Below are positions 44,180 through 53,144 of a DNA stretch of 55,296 nt, one piece after another. Origin of the DNA: Rhodococcus yunnanensis NBRC 103083 (GTDB taxonomy: Bacteria; Actinomycetota; Actinomycetes; Mycobacteriales; Mycobacteriaceae); contig NZ_BCXH01000028.1 in the NCBI RefSeq assembly GCF_001895005.1, positions 1-55,296 on the forward strand, given 5' to 3'. Position numbers and translations under genes: made by a program. The number at the start of each line of letters is the position of its first letter. The first letter of the stretch is position 1. Under the pieces are notes generated by a model, which was not told the origin of the DNA, ran no database searches, and saw only the letters and a list, made by a program, of their open reading frames with translations.

Positions 44180-45487
44180 GTGCGTGGCGGCAGAGCGAAC
44201 TCCGCTCGAGTAGCGACGCTGGCAGCTGTCGGCATGTTGGCCGTTGCGTGCTCCGGCAGCAACGACACCATCGATGCATTCGCAGCGGGTGCGTGGCCTG
44301 CCGCGCACGGCGATGCTCGCAACAGCAGTTCCACCGATCACACCGGACTGTCGAACTCGTCGTTCGACTGGTCCCGTCCACTCGGCGGTGCCGTCGTCTC
44401 CCCCGTCTCGATCGCTGCTTCCGGGCAGATGTTCGTGTCCACGTACTCCGCAACGGGATGCAACCTCTTCTCCTTCGACATCGAATCCGGCAGAAAACGG
44501 TGGTGCAACCGAGTCGGTCCAGCCGTTGCCACGACGACACCGCTCGTCGACTCCGTCGCGAATATCTACGTCGGTGACGACGGAGGATTCGCCTCGTACA
44601 ACGAACACGGCCAATTACGTTGGCGCACCCCGGTGTACGGAGTTCCTCGATCGGCCCAGTTCCTGGGCGACGGAAGTGTGCTCGCGGTGACCCAACTCGG
44701 ACAGGTCAACGTGTTCGACACGCAGACAGGCGCGCTCACGGTTCCCATCCACGACCTCGTCGAGCCTCCGCAATTTCTGGACTCGCCCAACACAGATTTC
44801 CTCCCACCCGATGCAGGCCTCGACGAGTGCGGACGTGGATCGGCCGATTGCCCCGTCGGTGCCGCACCCGCGGTGGACCTGGAGTCGTCGAGAATCTATC
44901 TGGTGCTCTGGCGGCCGGGAGCGATTGCACCGCAACTCGTCTCACTGTCGTACGACGCGACCGCGACACCGGCGGTCACCGAGGTCTGGTCGTCCGAGTT
45001 GCTGCCTGCCGCCGTCACATCGAGTCCCGTCCTGTCCGAAGACGGCCGTAGCGTCTACATCTCCGACGTCGACGGACGACTCTCCGCGTACAACTCCGTG
45101 GACGGTGCATCGAAGTGGACGTACGGCGCAGGCTTCGGAACGTCCGGCGCTCCCTCGGTCTCGGCAGACGGTTCGATCGTCCCCTCCGGCGGTGACGGCG
45201 AACTTCGATCGATTCGCGACGACGGTGACCACGCCACTCAGGTCTGGTCCCGCGATGACCTCCGGCAGGCGGGCATTCCGGTGCACACCGCGGACGGCAC
45301 CGTACAGACGGTCGTCCGGCGCGGCGACGAACTCGTACTGTCGTCCATCGATGCCAACTCCGGTGAGACGATCACAGATCGGCCACTCCCCGGTGCAACA
45401 GGATCGACCGTCGGGACATCCGTCGGCCCGGACGGGCAGCTCGTCGTCTCGACCTATCTCGGCGAGATCTTCACCTACTCACCGTGA
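44180..45487 (+). CDS. PQQ-like beta-propeller lipoprotein (Rv3035-like)
   Basis: 435 residues. N-terminal signal with lipobox LAVAC (about 22-26) after a basic start (MRGGRANSARVA). The mature part is an eight-bladed-type propeller with repeated pyrrolo-quinoline-quinone-like motifs (LFSFDIESGRKRW, FASYNEHGQLRW, VFDTQTGAL, LSAYNSVDGASKW). No catalytic residues are identifiable; it may be an envelope scaffold. GTG at 44180 has AAGGAG. Its 3' end overlaps the convergent THUMP-like gene by 13 bp. Confidence 0.88.
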   Translation: MRGGRANSARVATLAAVGMLAVACSGSNDTIDAFAAGAWPAAHGDARNSSSTDHTGLSNSSFDWSRPLGGAVVSPVSIAASGQMFVSTYSATGCNLFSFDIESGRKRWCNRVGPAVATTTPLVDSVANIYVGDDGGFASYNEHGQLRWRTPVYGVPRSAQFLGDGSVLAVTQLGQVNVFDTQTGALTVPIHDLVEPPQFLDSPNTDFLPPDAGLDECGRGSADCPVGAAPAVDLESSRIYLVLWRPGAIAPQLVSLSYDATATPAVTEVWSSELLPAAVTSSPVLSEDGRSVYISDVDGRLSAYNSVDGASKWTYGAGFGTSGAPSVSADGSIVPSGGDGELRSIRDDGDHATQVWSRDDLRQAGIPVHTADGTVQTVVRRGDELVLSSIDANSGETITDRPLPGATGSTVGTSVGPDGQLVVSTYLGEIFTYSP

Positions 45488-46656
45488 TCGAGTCCGCCCG
45501 GCCGTCGGGCAGCACACACGAACGCTGCTGCTGAACGCTCCAACCTGGTGATCACCACCGACAGAGCGACATCCCCGCGAAGTTTGAGTCTCGGACGCAG
45601 CAGAGCCGGGTCCACATCCACACCGCGCACCAGTATCTCCACCGAACCGCAGCCACGCGCCGCCAAGGCCTGACGCAGAGCCCTCTCGGAGTACTTGATC
45701 CGATCGAGTATCCGAAAACCGTTGACTCCCTCGGGAACCGAGTTGCCGGTCAGGTACGCGATACGCGGATCGAGTTGCCACAGACCGTGCCGGGCGCCGT
45801 AGTGCCGAACCAGCCCCGCACGGACCACCGCGCCATCCGGGTCGACGATCCATTCTCCAGGCTCGGCGACGTCGATGTCGTCCGATTCACTGTCGGTGAT
45901 CTCGAACGAGGAGCCGTTCGACTGGAGAACCGATGCGCGCCTGCGTATTCGGTCGGGAGTCGATCCCGGCGACCACAGGCACGCTTCGCGTACTCCACCG
46001 TCGAGCGAGACGACCTCGACCTCTCCGTCCCACCCCAATCTGTCGAAATCCAGACCAGGTGCACATTTGACCACCAGGTCACGGCCGGCATAGGCGTCGA
46101 GCAGCGACGGCAGAGGAGGTTCGAGCGCTGAGGGATCGTGCGTACGCTTGCCGCCGGCCCGTCGACCCGGGTCGGCGAGCACGACGGTCTCGCGCGTGGT
46201 CGGCGTGAGCGCGTCGGCGCGCAGGATGTTCGCGTCAGGAACGTTGTGCGCCGCCATACGCAACCGGATCGGGTCGAGATCGCTCCCGACGACGACTCCC
46301 TGCGTCGAGCGCAGCGCAGCGAGTTCGGTTCCGATCGAGCACGTCACGTCGTGGACGGCTCTGCCGGCGAGTCGTCGCGCACGACGACGCGCGACGAGAG
46401 TGGGAGTTGCTTGCTGGACGGCGTCGTCGGTCAACAGCCAGTTCTCGGCGCCGACGAGTTTCGATCGCGCCTTACGTCGCAGGCGCGTCGTTTCGACGAT
46501 GGCGGCAGTCATGTCGCCATGAGCGGCACGTACCGCGGCGATGTCCGACAGCATCGACGCTTTCGTCAACGCGCGATCTTCGGTTTCGCGCAACGCTGCG
46601 ACGCCGACATCGCTACACAGGTAGTCGATGTCGGCGTCGTCGAATGCATAGGCCAT
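45475..46656 (-). CDS. SAM-dependent methyltransferase with THUMP-like C-terminus (Rv3037c position)
   Basis: 393 residues. N-terminal helical part with ALTKASMLSDIAAVRAAHG and ARSKLVGAENWLLTDDAVQQATP; SAM-binding core HDVTCSIGTELAALRS, then GSDLDPIRLRMAAHN and VVLADPGRRAGGKR; and a C-terminal THUMP-like domain (LTGNSVPEGVNGFRILDRIKYSERAL region). An RNA or glycan substrate cannot be decided: Rv3037c has been counted among MGLP candidates, while the THUMP-like end suggests RNA. ATG 46656, 28 bp after the next methyltransferase gene. Confidence 0.85.
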   Translation of the reverse strand: MAYAFDDADIDYLCSDVGVAALRETEDRALTKASMLSDIAAVRAAHGDMTAAIVETTRLRRKARSKLVGAENWLLTDDAVQQATPTLVARRRARRLAGRAVHDVTCSIGTELAALRSTQGVVVGSDLDPIRLRMAAHNVPDANILRADALTPTTRETVVLADPGRRAGGKRTHDPSALEPPLPSLLDAYAGRDLVVKCAPGLDFDRLGWDGEVEVVSLDGGVREACLWSPGSTPDRIRRRASVLQSNGSSFEITDSESDDIDVAEPGEWIVDPDGAVVRAGLVRHYGARHGLWQLDPRIAYLTGNSVPEGVNGFRILDRIKYSERALRQALAARGCGSVEILVRGVDVDPALLRPRLKLRGDVALSVVITRLERSAAAFVCAARRPGGLDHGE

Positions 46657-46684
46657 GCGTGGTACCGATGAAGGACGGGGAGGA

Positions 46685-47734
46685 TCAGTCCGACTTCACT
46701 CCGGTGATCATCACGTTGTAGAAGAAGCCGCGAGGCACGACGTGCTTGAGCACCTTCTCGTCCACCCAGCTCAGCGTCTTCCATCCGCCGAATGCGAATC
46801 TCGCCCAGTTCCATCCGAGCTTGTCCGCCGGCACCGCTGCTTCGAATGTCCGAACGGGCCAGCCGAGAAGTGCGGCGGCGAATTCTTCGGTCTCCGCGCG
46901 GACGCCGACGGCCCCTGCGCTGCGAGCAATGTTCTCGAGGTCGCTCGGATCGAACGTGTGCAGGTCCACAACAGCTTCCAGCGCCGCCGCACGCGAGGAC
47001 TCGTCGAGCTCCTCCTGTGGTTTACGCCAGCTGCTGAGGAACGGCAGCTTGGTAGCACGTGTGGTTGCTTCCCAGGTCACACGGCCCAGCCAGCGAGCAT
47101 AGAAATTGCCGACCGTGGTGGGCTCACCTGCGAACACGAAACGCCCACCTGGCTTGAGCACACGAAGTACCTCACGAAGCGACTGCTCGACGTCGGGGAT
47201 GTGATGCAGGACCGCGTGGCCCACCACCAGGTCGAACGTGTTGTCCTCGTAGGGAATGGTCTCGGCATCGGCGACGCGGCCGTCGACGTCGAGCTTGAGG
47301 TGACCTGCGTTCCGCAGAGCGACCTTGACCATCCCTGGCGACAGATCCGTGACCGAGCCCTTGTCGGCGACGCCTGCCTGCATCAGATTCAGAAGGAAAA
47401 ATCCTGTACCGCACCCCAGTTCGAGCGCACGCCCGTACGGCAGAGCGTCCTGGGCGCCGGGCTGCCCGCTCACTGCCTGATCGAACCTGCCGCGCGCGTA
47501 CTCGATGCAACGTTCGTCGTACGAGATCGACCACTTGTCGTCGTACGTTTCCGCTTCCCAGTCGTGATAGAGCACCTGTGCGAGTTTGGTATCACTCCGA
47601 GCAGCCTCGACCTGCTCGGCCGTGGCGTGCGGATTCGGCGCCGGATCGTTCACGGCATCGGGGACGGCGTGCAGGCTGGCGTCAGCGCTGCTGGTCGACG
47701 AATCGGTGTCGCCGTCGTGCGGGCTTGCAGTCAT
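46685..47734 (-). CDS. Class I SAM-dependent methyltransferase (Rv3038c-like)
   Basis: 349 residues. A Ser/Asp/Ala-rich N-terminus (1-40) precedes a UbiE/Methyltransf_11-type core: RALELGCGTGFFLLNLM (about 103-119), VTDLSPGMVKVALRN, VVGHAVLHHIPDVEQSL and LKPGGRFVFAGEP. The C-terminal 130 residues (WRKPQEELDESSRAAAL and onward to FYNVMITGVKSD) are actinobacteria-specific. Substrate is unknown. Part of the five-gene minus-strand run ABC ATPase, Nudix, enoyl-CoA hydratase, this gene, THUMP-like. Confidence 0.9.
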   Translation of the reverse strand: MTASPHDGDTDSSTSSADASLHAVPDAVNDPAPNPHATAEQVEAARSDTKLAQVLYHDWEAETYDDKWSISYDERCIEYARGRFDQAVSGQPGAQDALPYGRALELGCGTGFFLLNLMQAGVADKGSVTDLSPGMVKVALRNAGHLKLDVDGRVADAETIPYEDNTFDLVVGHAVLHHIPDVEQSLREVLRVLKPGGRFVFAGEPTTVGNFYARWLGRVTWEATTRATKLPFLSSWRKPQEELDESSRAAALEAVVDLHTFDPSDLENIARSAGAVGVRAETEEFAAALLGWPVRTFEAAVPADKLGWNWARFAFGGWKTLSWVDEKVLKHVVPRGFFYNVMITGVKSD

Positions 47735-47790
47735 GAGGGCAGCCTACTATCCGGTAGTCGATGAACAAGTTCTAGTCCGGCCAACTATTT

Positions 47791-48570
47791 TCACGCACCC
47801 GTGAACTGCGCCTTGCCAGGTCCGTTGGCCACGAACGATTCCATGCCGATGGTGCGATCCGCAGTGGCGAACAACGCCGCGAACTGCTGAGCCTCGATCT
47901 TCAGACCGGTGTTCAGATCGGTATCGAGTCCCTGGTCGATCGAGGCCTTCGCCGCGGCTAGCGCACGTGAGGCGGCCTTGGTGAACTGAGATGCCCATCG
48001 CACTGCTGCGTTGTACACCTCGTCGGGCGCGACGACCTCGTCGACGAGTCCGATGCGCAGAGCCTCCTCGGCGCCCACGAAACGTCCGGTGAAGACCATG
48101 TCCTTGGCCTTGCTCGGACCGATCAGTCGAGCGAGCCTCTGGGTTCCACCGCCACCGGGAATGACACCGAGCAGTGACTCGGGCACTCCGAGCTTGGCGT
48201 TGTCACCCGCAATCCGGCGATCGGCGCCGAGCGCGATCTCCAGGCCACCACCGAGGGCGTAACCGGTGATCGCCGCGACCACGGGCTTCGGGATCTGCGC
48301 CAGCGAGCCGAGCGCGGACTGCAGTTCACCGATGATGTCGGCCATCTGGCCTGCCGTCAGTTCCGCCATCTCCTTGATGTCCGCTCCGGCAGCGAAGACC
48401 TTCTCACCGCCGTAGACGACGACCGCCTTGACGGACGAGTCCACTGTCGCCGCACGCGAAGCGGCCCTGATCTCCTCCTGGACCTGACGGTTCAGAGCAT
48501 TCATCGGAGGTCGGTCCAACCGGATCGTGCCGATACCGTCGGACACCTCGAGATTCACGAATTCAGCCAT
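47791..48570 (-). CDS. Enoyl-CoA hydratase (crotonase family, EchA17-like)
   Basis: 259 residues. Crotonase fold with oxyanion-hole segment FAAGADIKEMAEL, and both catalytic glutamates spaced exactly 20 residues apart: Glu in LGGGLEIAL and Glu in KLGVPESLLG, followed by IPGGGGTQRLARLIG. This supports true hydratase activity on 2-enoyl-CoA in beta-oxidation. Position equals Rv3039c. ATG at 48570, 10 bp after the Nudix stop. Confidence 0.94.
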   Translation of the reverse strand: MAEFVNLEVSDGIGTIRLDRPPMNALNRQVQEEIRAASRAATVDSSVKAVVVYGGEKVFAAGADIKEMAELTAGQMADIIGELQSALGSLAQIPKPVVAAITGYALGGGLEIALGADRRIAGDNAKLGVPESLLGVIPGGGGTQRLARLIGPSKAKDMVFTGRFVGAEEALRIGLVDEVVAPDEVYNAAVRWASQFTKAASRALAAAKASIDQGLDTDLNTGLKIEAQQFAALFATADRTIGMESFVANGPGKAQFTGA

Positions 48571-48580
48571 GAACGTCACG

Positions 48581-49435
48581 CTACCGGTGCAGGTCCTTGC
48601 GGCCGGTCCACGGGTGGGCGCTACCTGCGTAATACGCGTCCTGGCCCGGGAACTCGACGCGGAGTTCTCCGTCGACGTGGTACAGATTCGGCTGGATCGG
48701 CGTGATCTCCGCACGTGCGGCCACGACATCGGCGACCGAGGCGAACTCGGTGAGCCCTGCCAATTGACTCCACGTCGGTGGCAGCAGAATCGTCTCGCCC
48801 CGCTGCCAGTCGGCGAGCGCCGCGGACAGTGATCGCCACCCCACCGATGCCGCTTCGCTCGTGGCGCCGTCGGCGGTCTGGCCGTCCGGAACCACCGCGA
48901 CGAAGAAGCGCGTGTCGTATCGCCTCTTCTCACCGACCGGAGTGATCCAGTTCGACCAAGGACGAAGGAGGTCCGCCCGCAGCACCAACCCGTGGCGGGT
49001 GAGGAACTGGGCGAACGTCAGCTCGCGACGCTCCAATGCGCCTCGCTCGTCGGCATAGTCGCTCGTGTCGGTGACCACCGAGTCGGCCGTCGGGCCGGCA
49101 AGCAGGATGCCGCATTCCTCGAACGTCTCCCGTGCGGCAGCACACACCGACGCTTTCGCCTTGCGCTCGTCGACGCCGAACTGCTCTGCCCACCAGGTCG
49201 CATCCGGGCCCGTCCATTCGAGATCGGCATCGGCGTCGGAGATGTCCACGCCGCCGCCGGGAAAGACCGTCATTCCGCCCGCGAACGCCATCCCTCCGAC
49301 ACGCTCGAGGAGGAACACCTCGATGCCCTCGGTCGCGTCGCGAACGAGGATGACGGTCGACGCATCGCGCACCGGGACGGCCTCAGCGGGTTCGGGCGCG
49401 GTATCGGGAGGGGTGGAAGCACCGAATGTGGACAT
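48581..49435 (-). CDS. Nudix-family hydrolase (Rv3040c-like)
   Basis: 284 residues. Nudix fold with FPGGGVDISDADADLEW before the helix AARETFEECGILL (REx3EExG, about 105-115). The spacing between the Gly and the helix is enlarged by an insert, as in CoA-pyrophosphatase or RNF-like Nudix subfamilies. C-terminal segment RYDTRFFVAVVPDGQ and a Trp/Pro-rich end. The substrate is probably a nucleotide conjugate, possibly acyl-CoA given the adjacent enoyl-CoA hydratase (inference). ATG at 49435. Confidence 0.9.
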   Translation of the reverse strand: MSTFGASTPPDTAPEPAEAVPVRDASTVILVRDATEGIEVFLLERVGGMAFAGGMTVFPGGGVDISDADADLEWTGPDATWWAEQFGVDERKAKASVCAAARETFEECGILLAGPTADSVVTDTSDYADERGALERRELTFAQFLTRHGLVLRADLLRPWSNWITPVGEKRRYDTRFFVAVVPDGQTADGATSEAASVGWRSLSAALADWQRGETILLPPTWSQLAGLTEFASVADVVAARAEITPIQPNLYHVDGELRVEFPGQDAYYAGSAHPWTGRKDLHR

Positions 49436-49472
49436 TCTCGGAACTTACCCCGCGGCCGTAACGGACATCACG

Positions 49473-50294
49473 TCACCGGCGGTGCTGCGCTCCCGATCGT
49501 GTGCGACGGGCGAAGAATCGTCCGTCGACGCGGTCGAGGGTGATCGATTGGCTGAATGCCTCGGTGAGGTTTTCGGCGGTGATCACATCGTCGACGAGTC
49601 CTTGCGCGACTACGCCGCCTTCCTTCAGCAGCAGCGCGTGGCTGAACCCCGGTGGGATTTCCTCGACGTGATGTGTGATCAGAACCGTCGCGGGGGCGTC
49701 GGGATCCGCAGCGAGATCGGCCAGACGCGCGACGAGCTCCTCGCGTCCACCGAGATCGAGCCCGGCGGCGGGTTCGTCGAGAAGGAGCAGTTCAGGGTCG
49801 GTCATCAGCGCCCTGGCAATGAGAACTCGCTTGCGTTCACCCTCGGACAGGGTGCCGTACGTGCGCTGCGCGAGATGCTCGGCACCGAGGCTCTCCAGCA
49901 TCTCCACCGCGCGCTCGGTGTCCATGTCGTCGTAGCGCTCCCGCCACCGACCGAGCACGCTGTAGCCCGCCGACACCACCAGGTCGCTGACCGTCTCGTC
50001 GGCGGGAATGCGATGCGCGAGCGCCGACGACGACAGTCCTATACGGGGCTTGAGGTCCGCCACGACGGCTTTGCCGATCACCTCACCGAGAACGTGTGCG
50101 ACGCCCGACGTCGGATGCACCTCCGCGGCGGCGATGCGCATCAACGACGTCTTGCCTGCCCCGTTCGGTCCGAGCACGACCCATCGTTCGTCGAGTTCCA
50201 CCTGCCAGGTCACGGGGCCGACGAGCGTTACCCCGCCTCGCCTGATGAGTACGTCGTTGAAATCGATGAGCAAGTCGGGATCCGGTTCAGACAC
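49473..50294 (-). CDS. ABC transporter ATP-binding protein (Rv3041c-like)
   Basis: 273 residues from the GTG at 50294. Walker A GPNGAGKTS, Q-loop replaced by RIGLSSSALAHR, signature TLSEGERKR, Walker B LLLLDEPAAGLD, and H-loop LITHHVEE. No membrane partner is encoded nearby; the group resembles ModF/YlmA-type stand-alone ATPases. Start options: GTG 50294 gives the mycobacterial-type N-terminus (SEPDPDLLIDF); ATG 50315 and ATG 50357 are in frame, but the latter would overlap the divergent glgX start. First gene of the Nudix/hydratase/methyltransferase run. Confidence 0.9.
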   Translation of the reverse strand: MSEPDPDLLIDFNDVLIRRGGVTLVGPVTWQVELDERWVVLGPNGAGKTSLMRIAAAEVHPTSGVAHVLGEVIGKAVVADLKPRIGLSSSALAHRIPADETVSDLVVSAGYSVLGRWRERYDDMDTERAVEMLESLGAEHLAQRTYGTLSEGERKRVLIARALMTDPELLLLDEPAAGLDLGGREELVARLADLAADPDAPATVLITHHVEEIPPGFSHALLLKEGGVVAQGLVDDVITAENLTEAFSQSITLDRVDGRFFARRTRSGAQHRR

Positions 50295-50346
50295 GATGCC
50301 TATCTTGTCCCACATCCGTCGCGCTTTCACGGCAGGATCTCCATGC

Positions 50347-52485
50347 GTGTCGTCCATTTCTCATCACACCCCGCAGTCGGACCTTCCCGCACCCGGATCG
50401 CCGTTTCCTCTCGGTGCGCTCGCTCGGGAAGGTGGCACTCAATTCGCAGTCCACTCTCCGGACGCCGACGGCATCGAGATCTGCATCGTCGACGCCGACG
50501 GAGGCGAGCAGCGGATCGAGCTCGGCAGCCGAACTTTCGGCGTCTGGCACGGCTTCCTGCCCGGAGTACGAGCTGGAGCAACCTATGGAATCCGCGCGCA
50601 CGGACCGTGGGACCCATCGCGCGGGCGTCGATTCAACTCCAAGAAGCTTCTCCTGGACCCTGCCGGTAGGCAATTGACCGGTCACCTCGGCTCAGCGGAG
50701 GCACTACTGGCCTACGAGGACGATCCGTTCGGGCACAGGAGCGACACGGACTCACTCGGTCACATGCCGTTGTCGGTCGTCACCTCGGCATCGTCTCCAC
50801 CGACCGAACCGAAGCCGAACATCCCGTGGGACCGGACCGTCCTCTACGAGATGCACGTCGGCGCGTACACGGCTCGACACCCTGGTGTTCCCCCCGAGCA
50901 TCGCGGCACGTATCTCGGACTGACCGCCCCGGCAGTTCTCGAGCATCTGACGAACCTCGGAATCACCACGGTCGAACTGCTGCCCGTGCACGCGATGCTC
51001 ACCGAGCCGGGAGTTCGGGCCCGCGGCATGCGAAATCACTGGGGATACTCCACCGGGTCGTACTTCGCTCCCGACCCGCGGTTCGCATCGGTACCCGGCA
51101 ACGAGATCGCCGAGTTCACGGCGATGGTCGACGCCCTGCACTCCGTCGGGATCGAGGTCGTTCTCGATGTCGTCTACAACCACACCTGCGAGTCCTCCGT
51201 CGACGGCCCGTCGATCAGTTGGCGCGGACTCGACGCACCTGGTTACTACCTGCTCGACGGTCGCGGATACGACGTCGATCTGACCGGCTGCGGCAACACC
51301 CTCGATTCGGCATCGCCCGCCGTCGTACGGATGGTGTGCGACAGCCTGCGCTACTGGGTCACCGACATGGGCCTCGACGGGTTCCGGTTCGATCTGGCGA
51401 GCACGCTCGGACGTCCGGGGGGATGGAGATTCGATTCGCGGGCACCGCTTCTCACTGCCATCTCCACCGATCCGATCCTGTCGGGAGTCAAACTCGTCGC
51501 CGAGCCGTGGGACGCCACGGGAGCCGGATATCAAGTCGGCGGGTTCGGCACCATGTGGTCGGAATGGAACGATCGATACCGTGACACGGTTCGCCGTTTC
51601 TGGGCCGGCCAGAGCGGCGTCCGCGAACTCGCCTCGCGTATGGCCGGTTCGGAGGACATCTACGGCGGTGGAGTCCGCAAGCCATGGGCGTCGATCAATT
51701 TCATCACCGCCCACGACGGGTTCACCGTCCACGACCTCGTCTCCTACTCGGTCAAACACAACGAGGCCAACGGCGAGGAGAATCGGGACGGCACCGACAA
51801 CAACATCTCCGACAATCACGGAGCCGAGGGCCCGACCGACGACCAGGACATAGGGTCGGCGCGGTCTCGGCACGTACGAGCGTTGCTCGCCACCCTCGCG
51901 CTGTCGACCGGCACTCCGATGCTTCTGGCAGGAGACGAGATCGGCCACAGTCAGTTCGGCAACAACAACGCCTACTGCGTGAAGGAAGACGCCCCGGCGG
52001 CCGAGTCGTGGGCTATCGATTGGAGCGCAATCGACATGGATCTGTACGCATTCGTGGCCCGACTTCTCCGCATCCGCCGCAGCGCCCCGTCACTGCGCCA
52101 GCAGGAGTTCTTCTTCGGACGCGACACTCCGACGGGCAGACCCGACCTGGTGTGGTTCGACGCACGTGGTCACGAACTGCGAAACGAATCCTGGAACGAC
52201 GACTCGGTACGGACGTTGCAGGCGTGGGTCGACGGCGCAGACGTCCGCTCTCACGACGCCGACGGGCACTCGGTGGACGATGCGAGCTCACTGCTCGTCC
52301 TGCACGCGGGCGATCCGACCGAGGTCTCGCTCGCCTGCCCTCCCTGGGCATCGACGAGTTTCGTACCGGTGTTCGACTCCAGCTCGACGGAGGGGCTACC
52401 GGCGGACTCACGGGCGGTGGAGGCAGGAGCGACCATCTCGCTCTCCGGTTCGACGGTCCTCGTATTCCGCAGCGAGGGGAGGTAG
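50347..52485 (+). CDS. glgX: Glycogen debranching enzyme (isoamylase-type, GH13)
   Basis: Hydrolyses alpha-1,6 branches of glycogen-like glucans. About 712 residues: CBM48-like N-domain (FPLGALAREGGTQFAVHSPDADG), then the GH13 barrel with region I DVVYNHT (274-280), nucleophile Asp349 (GFRFDLAST), acid/base Glu386 (VAEPWD) and Asp457 (TAHDGF), and a C-terminal beta domain. GTG at 50347 is the first sensible start after the divergent ABC gene. The last 235 bp are overlapped by the antisense membrane-protein gene. Confidence 0.95.
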   Translation: MSSISHHTPQSDLPAPGSPFPLGALAREGGTQFAVHSPDADGIEICIVDADGGEQRIELGSRTFGVWHGFLPGVRAGATYGIRAHGPWDPSRGRRFNSKKLLLDPAGRQLTGHLGSAEALLAYEDDPFGHRSDTDSLGHMPLSVVTSASSPPTEPKPNIPWDRTVLYEMHVGAYTARHPGVPPEHRGTYLGLTAPAVLEHLTNLGITTVELLPVHAMLTEPGVRARGMRNHWGYSTGSYFAPDPRFASVPGNEIAEFTAMVDALHSVGIEVVLDVVYNHTCESSVDGPSISWRGLDAPGYYLLDGRGYDVDLTGCGNTLDSASPAVVRMVCDSLRYWVTDMGLDGFRFDLASTLGRPGGWRFDSRAPLLTAISTDPILSGVKLVAEPWDATGAGYQVGGFGTMWSEWNDRYRDTVRRFWAGQSGVRELASRMAGSEDIYGGGVRKPWASINFITAHDGFTVHDLVSYSVKHNEANGEENRDGTDNNISDNHGAEGPTDDQDIGSARSRHVRALLATLALSTGTPMLLAGDEIGHSQFGNNNAYCVKEDAPAAESWAIDWSAIDMDLYAFVARLLRIRRSAPSLRQQEFFFGRDTPTGRPDLVWFDARGHELRNESWNDDSVRTLQAWVDGADVRSHDADGHSVDDASSLLVLHAGDPTEVSLACPPWASTSFVPVFDSSSTEGLPADSRAVEAGATISLSGSTVLVFRSEGR

Positions 52486-53084
52486 TGCATGAAGAGCTGA
52501 ACCAGCGGGCCGATTCCGAACGCATACAAGAGCGTTCCGGCTCCCACGGTGCCACCGAGAACCCAGCCGGTCGCCACGACCGTCAGTTCGATGCAGGTGC
52601 GGACCAGCCGAATCGAGAGTCCCGTGCGTGCCACCAGTCCCGTCATCAGCCCATCTCGTGGACCCGGGCCCATTCCTGCACCGATGTACAGCGCCGTGGC
52701 GAACGCGTTGACGACGATGCCCGCCACCATCATCGGAACGGCGATCGCCAATCCACCGGCGTCGGGCAGCCATCCGAGTGACACATCGACCGCGACGGCG
52801 ATGACCACGACGTTGCTGACGGTCCCCAATCCTGGCTTCTGCCGCAGTGGTATCCATGCCAGCAACACGAGAACGCCGGTCACCGCCGTGATCGCCCCGA
52901 AACTCAGCGGAACGTGTCGGCCGACCCCCTGGTGAAACACATCCCACGGGTCGAGGCCCAGCCCTGCGGAGATCATCAGCGCCATCGAGAACCCGTACAG
53001 CCACAATCCGACGTACAAGGCCATGAGACGACGTGCGAGGTGACGGTGATGTCGACGTCGAGAGACAAGATCGGGCAAGCGCAT
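52251..53084 (-). CDS. YczE/YitT-type integral membrane protein
   Basis: 277 residues. Five or so membrane helices between 20 and 205 with LYGFSMALMISAGLGLDPWDVFHQG, GAGMGPGPRDGLMTGLVARTG and GTVGAGTLLYAFGIGPLVQ, the conserved blocks of the YczE family (function unknown). After residue 210 a 68-residue Ser/Glu-rich tail is encoded entirely antisense to the glgX 3' end; the first stop is at 52251. Start: ATG 53084 with GGAA upstream is preferred over ATG 53123, because inverted repeats occupy 53090-53131. Confidence 0.82.
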   Translation of the reverse strand: MRLPDLVSRRRHHRHLARRLMALYVGLWLYGFSMALMISAGLGLDPWDVFHQGVGRHVPLSFGAITAVTGVLVLLAWIPLRQKPGLGTVSNVVVIAVAVDVSLGWLPDAGGLAIAVPMMVAGIVVNAFATALYIGAGMGPGPRDGLMTGLVARTGLSIRLVRTCIELTVVATGWVLGGTVGAGTLLYAFGIGPLVQLFMHYLPSLRNTRTVEPESEMVAPASTARESAGSPSVELESNTGTKLVDAQGGQASETSVGSPACRTSSELASSTECPSAS

Positions 53085-53089
53085 GAATT

Positions 53090-53128
53090 CCAGTGTCGAG
53101 CACACTGGAATGTACGGATACATCCAGT
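53090..53128. promoter_or_regulatory. Nested inverted repeats before the YczE-type gene
   Basis: CCAGTGT (53090-53096) and ACACTGG (53102-53108) form a perfect 7-bp inverted repeat. An overlapping larger one pairs ACTGGAATGTA with TACATCCAGT around CGGA (about 53104-53128). They look like operator sites for an unidentified regulator. Confidence 0.5.
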
Positions 53129-53144
53129 TTCGAAGCAGTGGACC

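Noticed and set aside
45475..45487. Frameshift at the PQQ-lipoprotein / THUMP-like junction
   Set aside because: Both genes end with their own stops in a simple 13-bp convergent overlap; both are full length.
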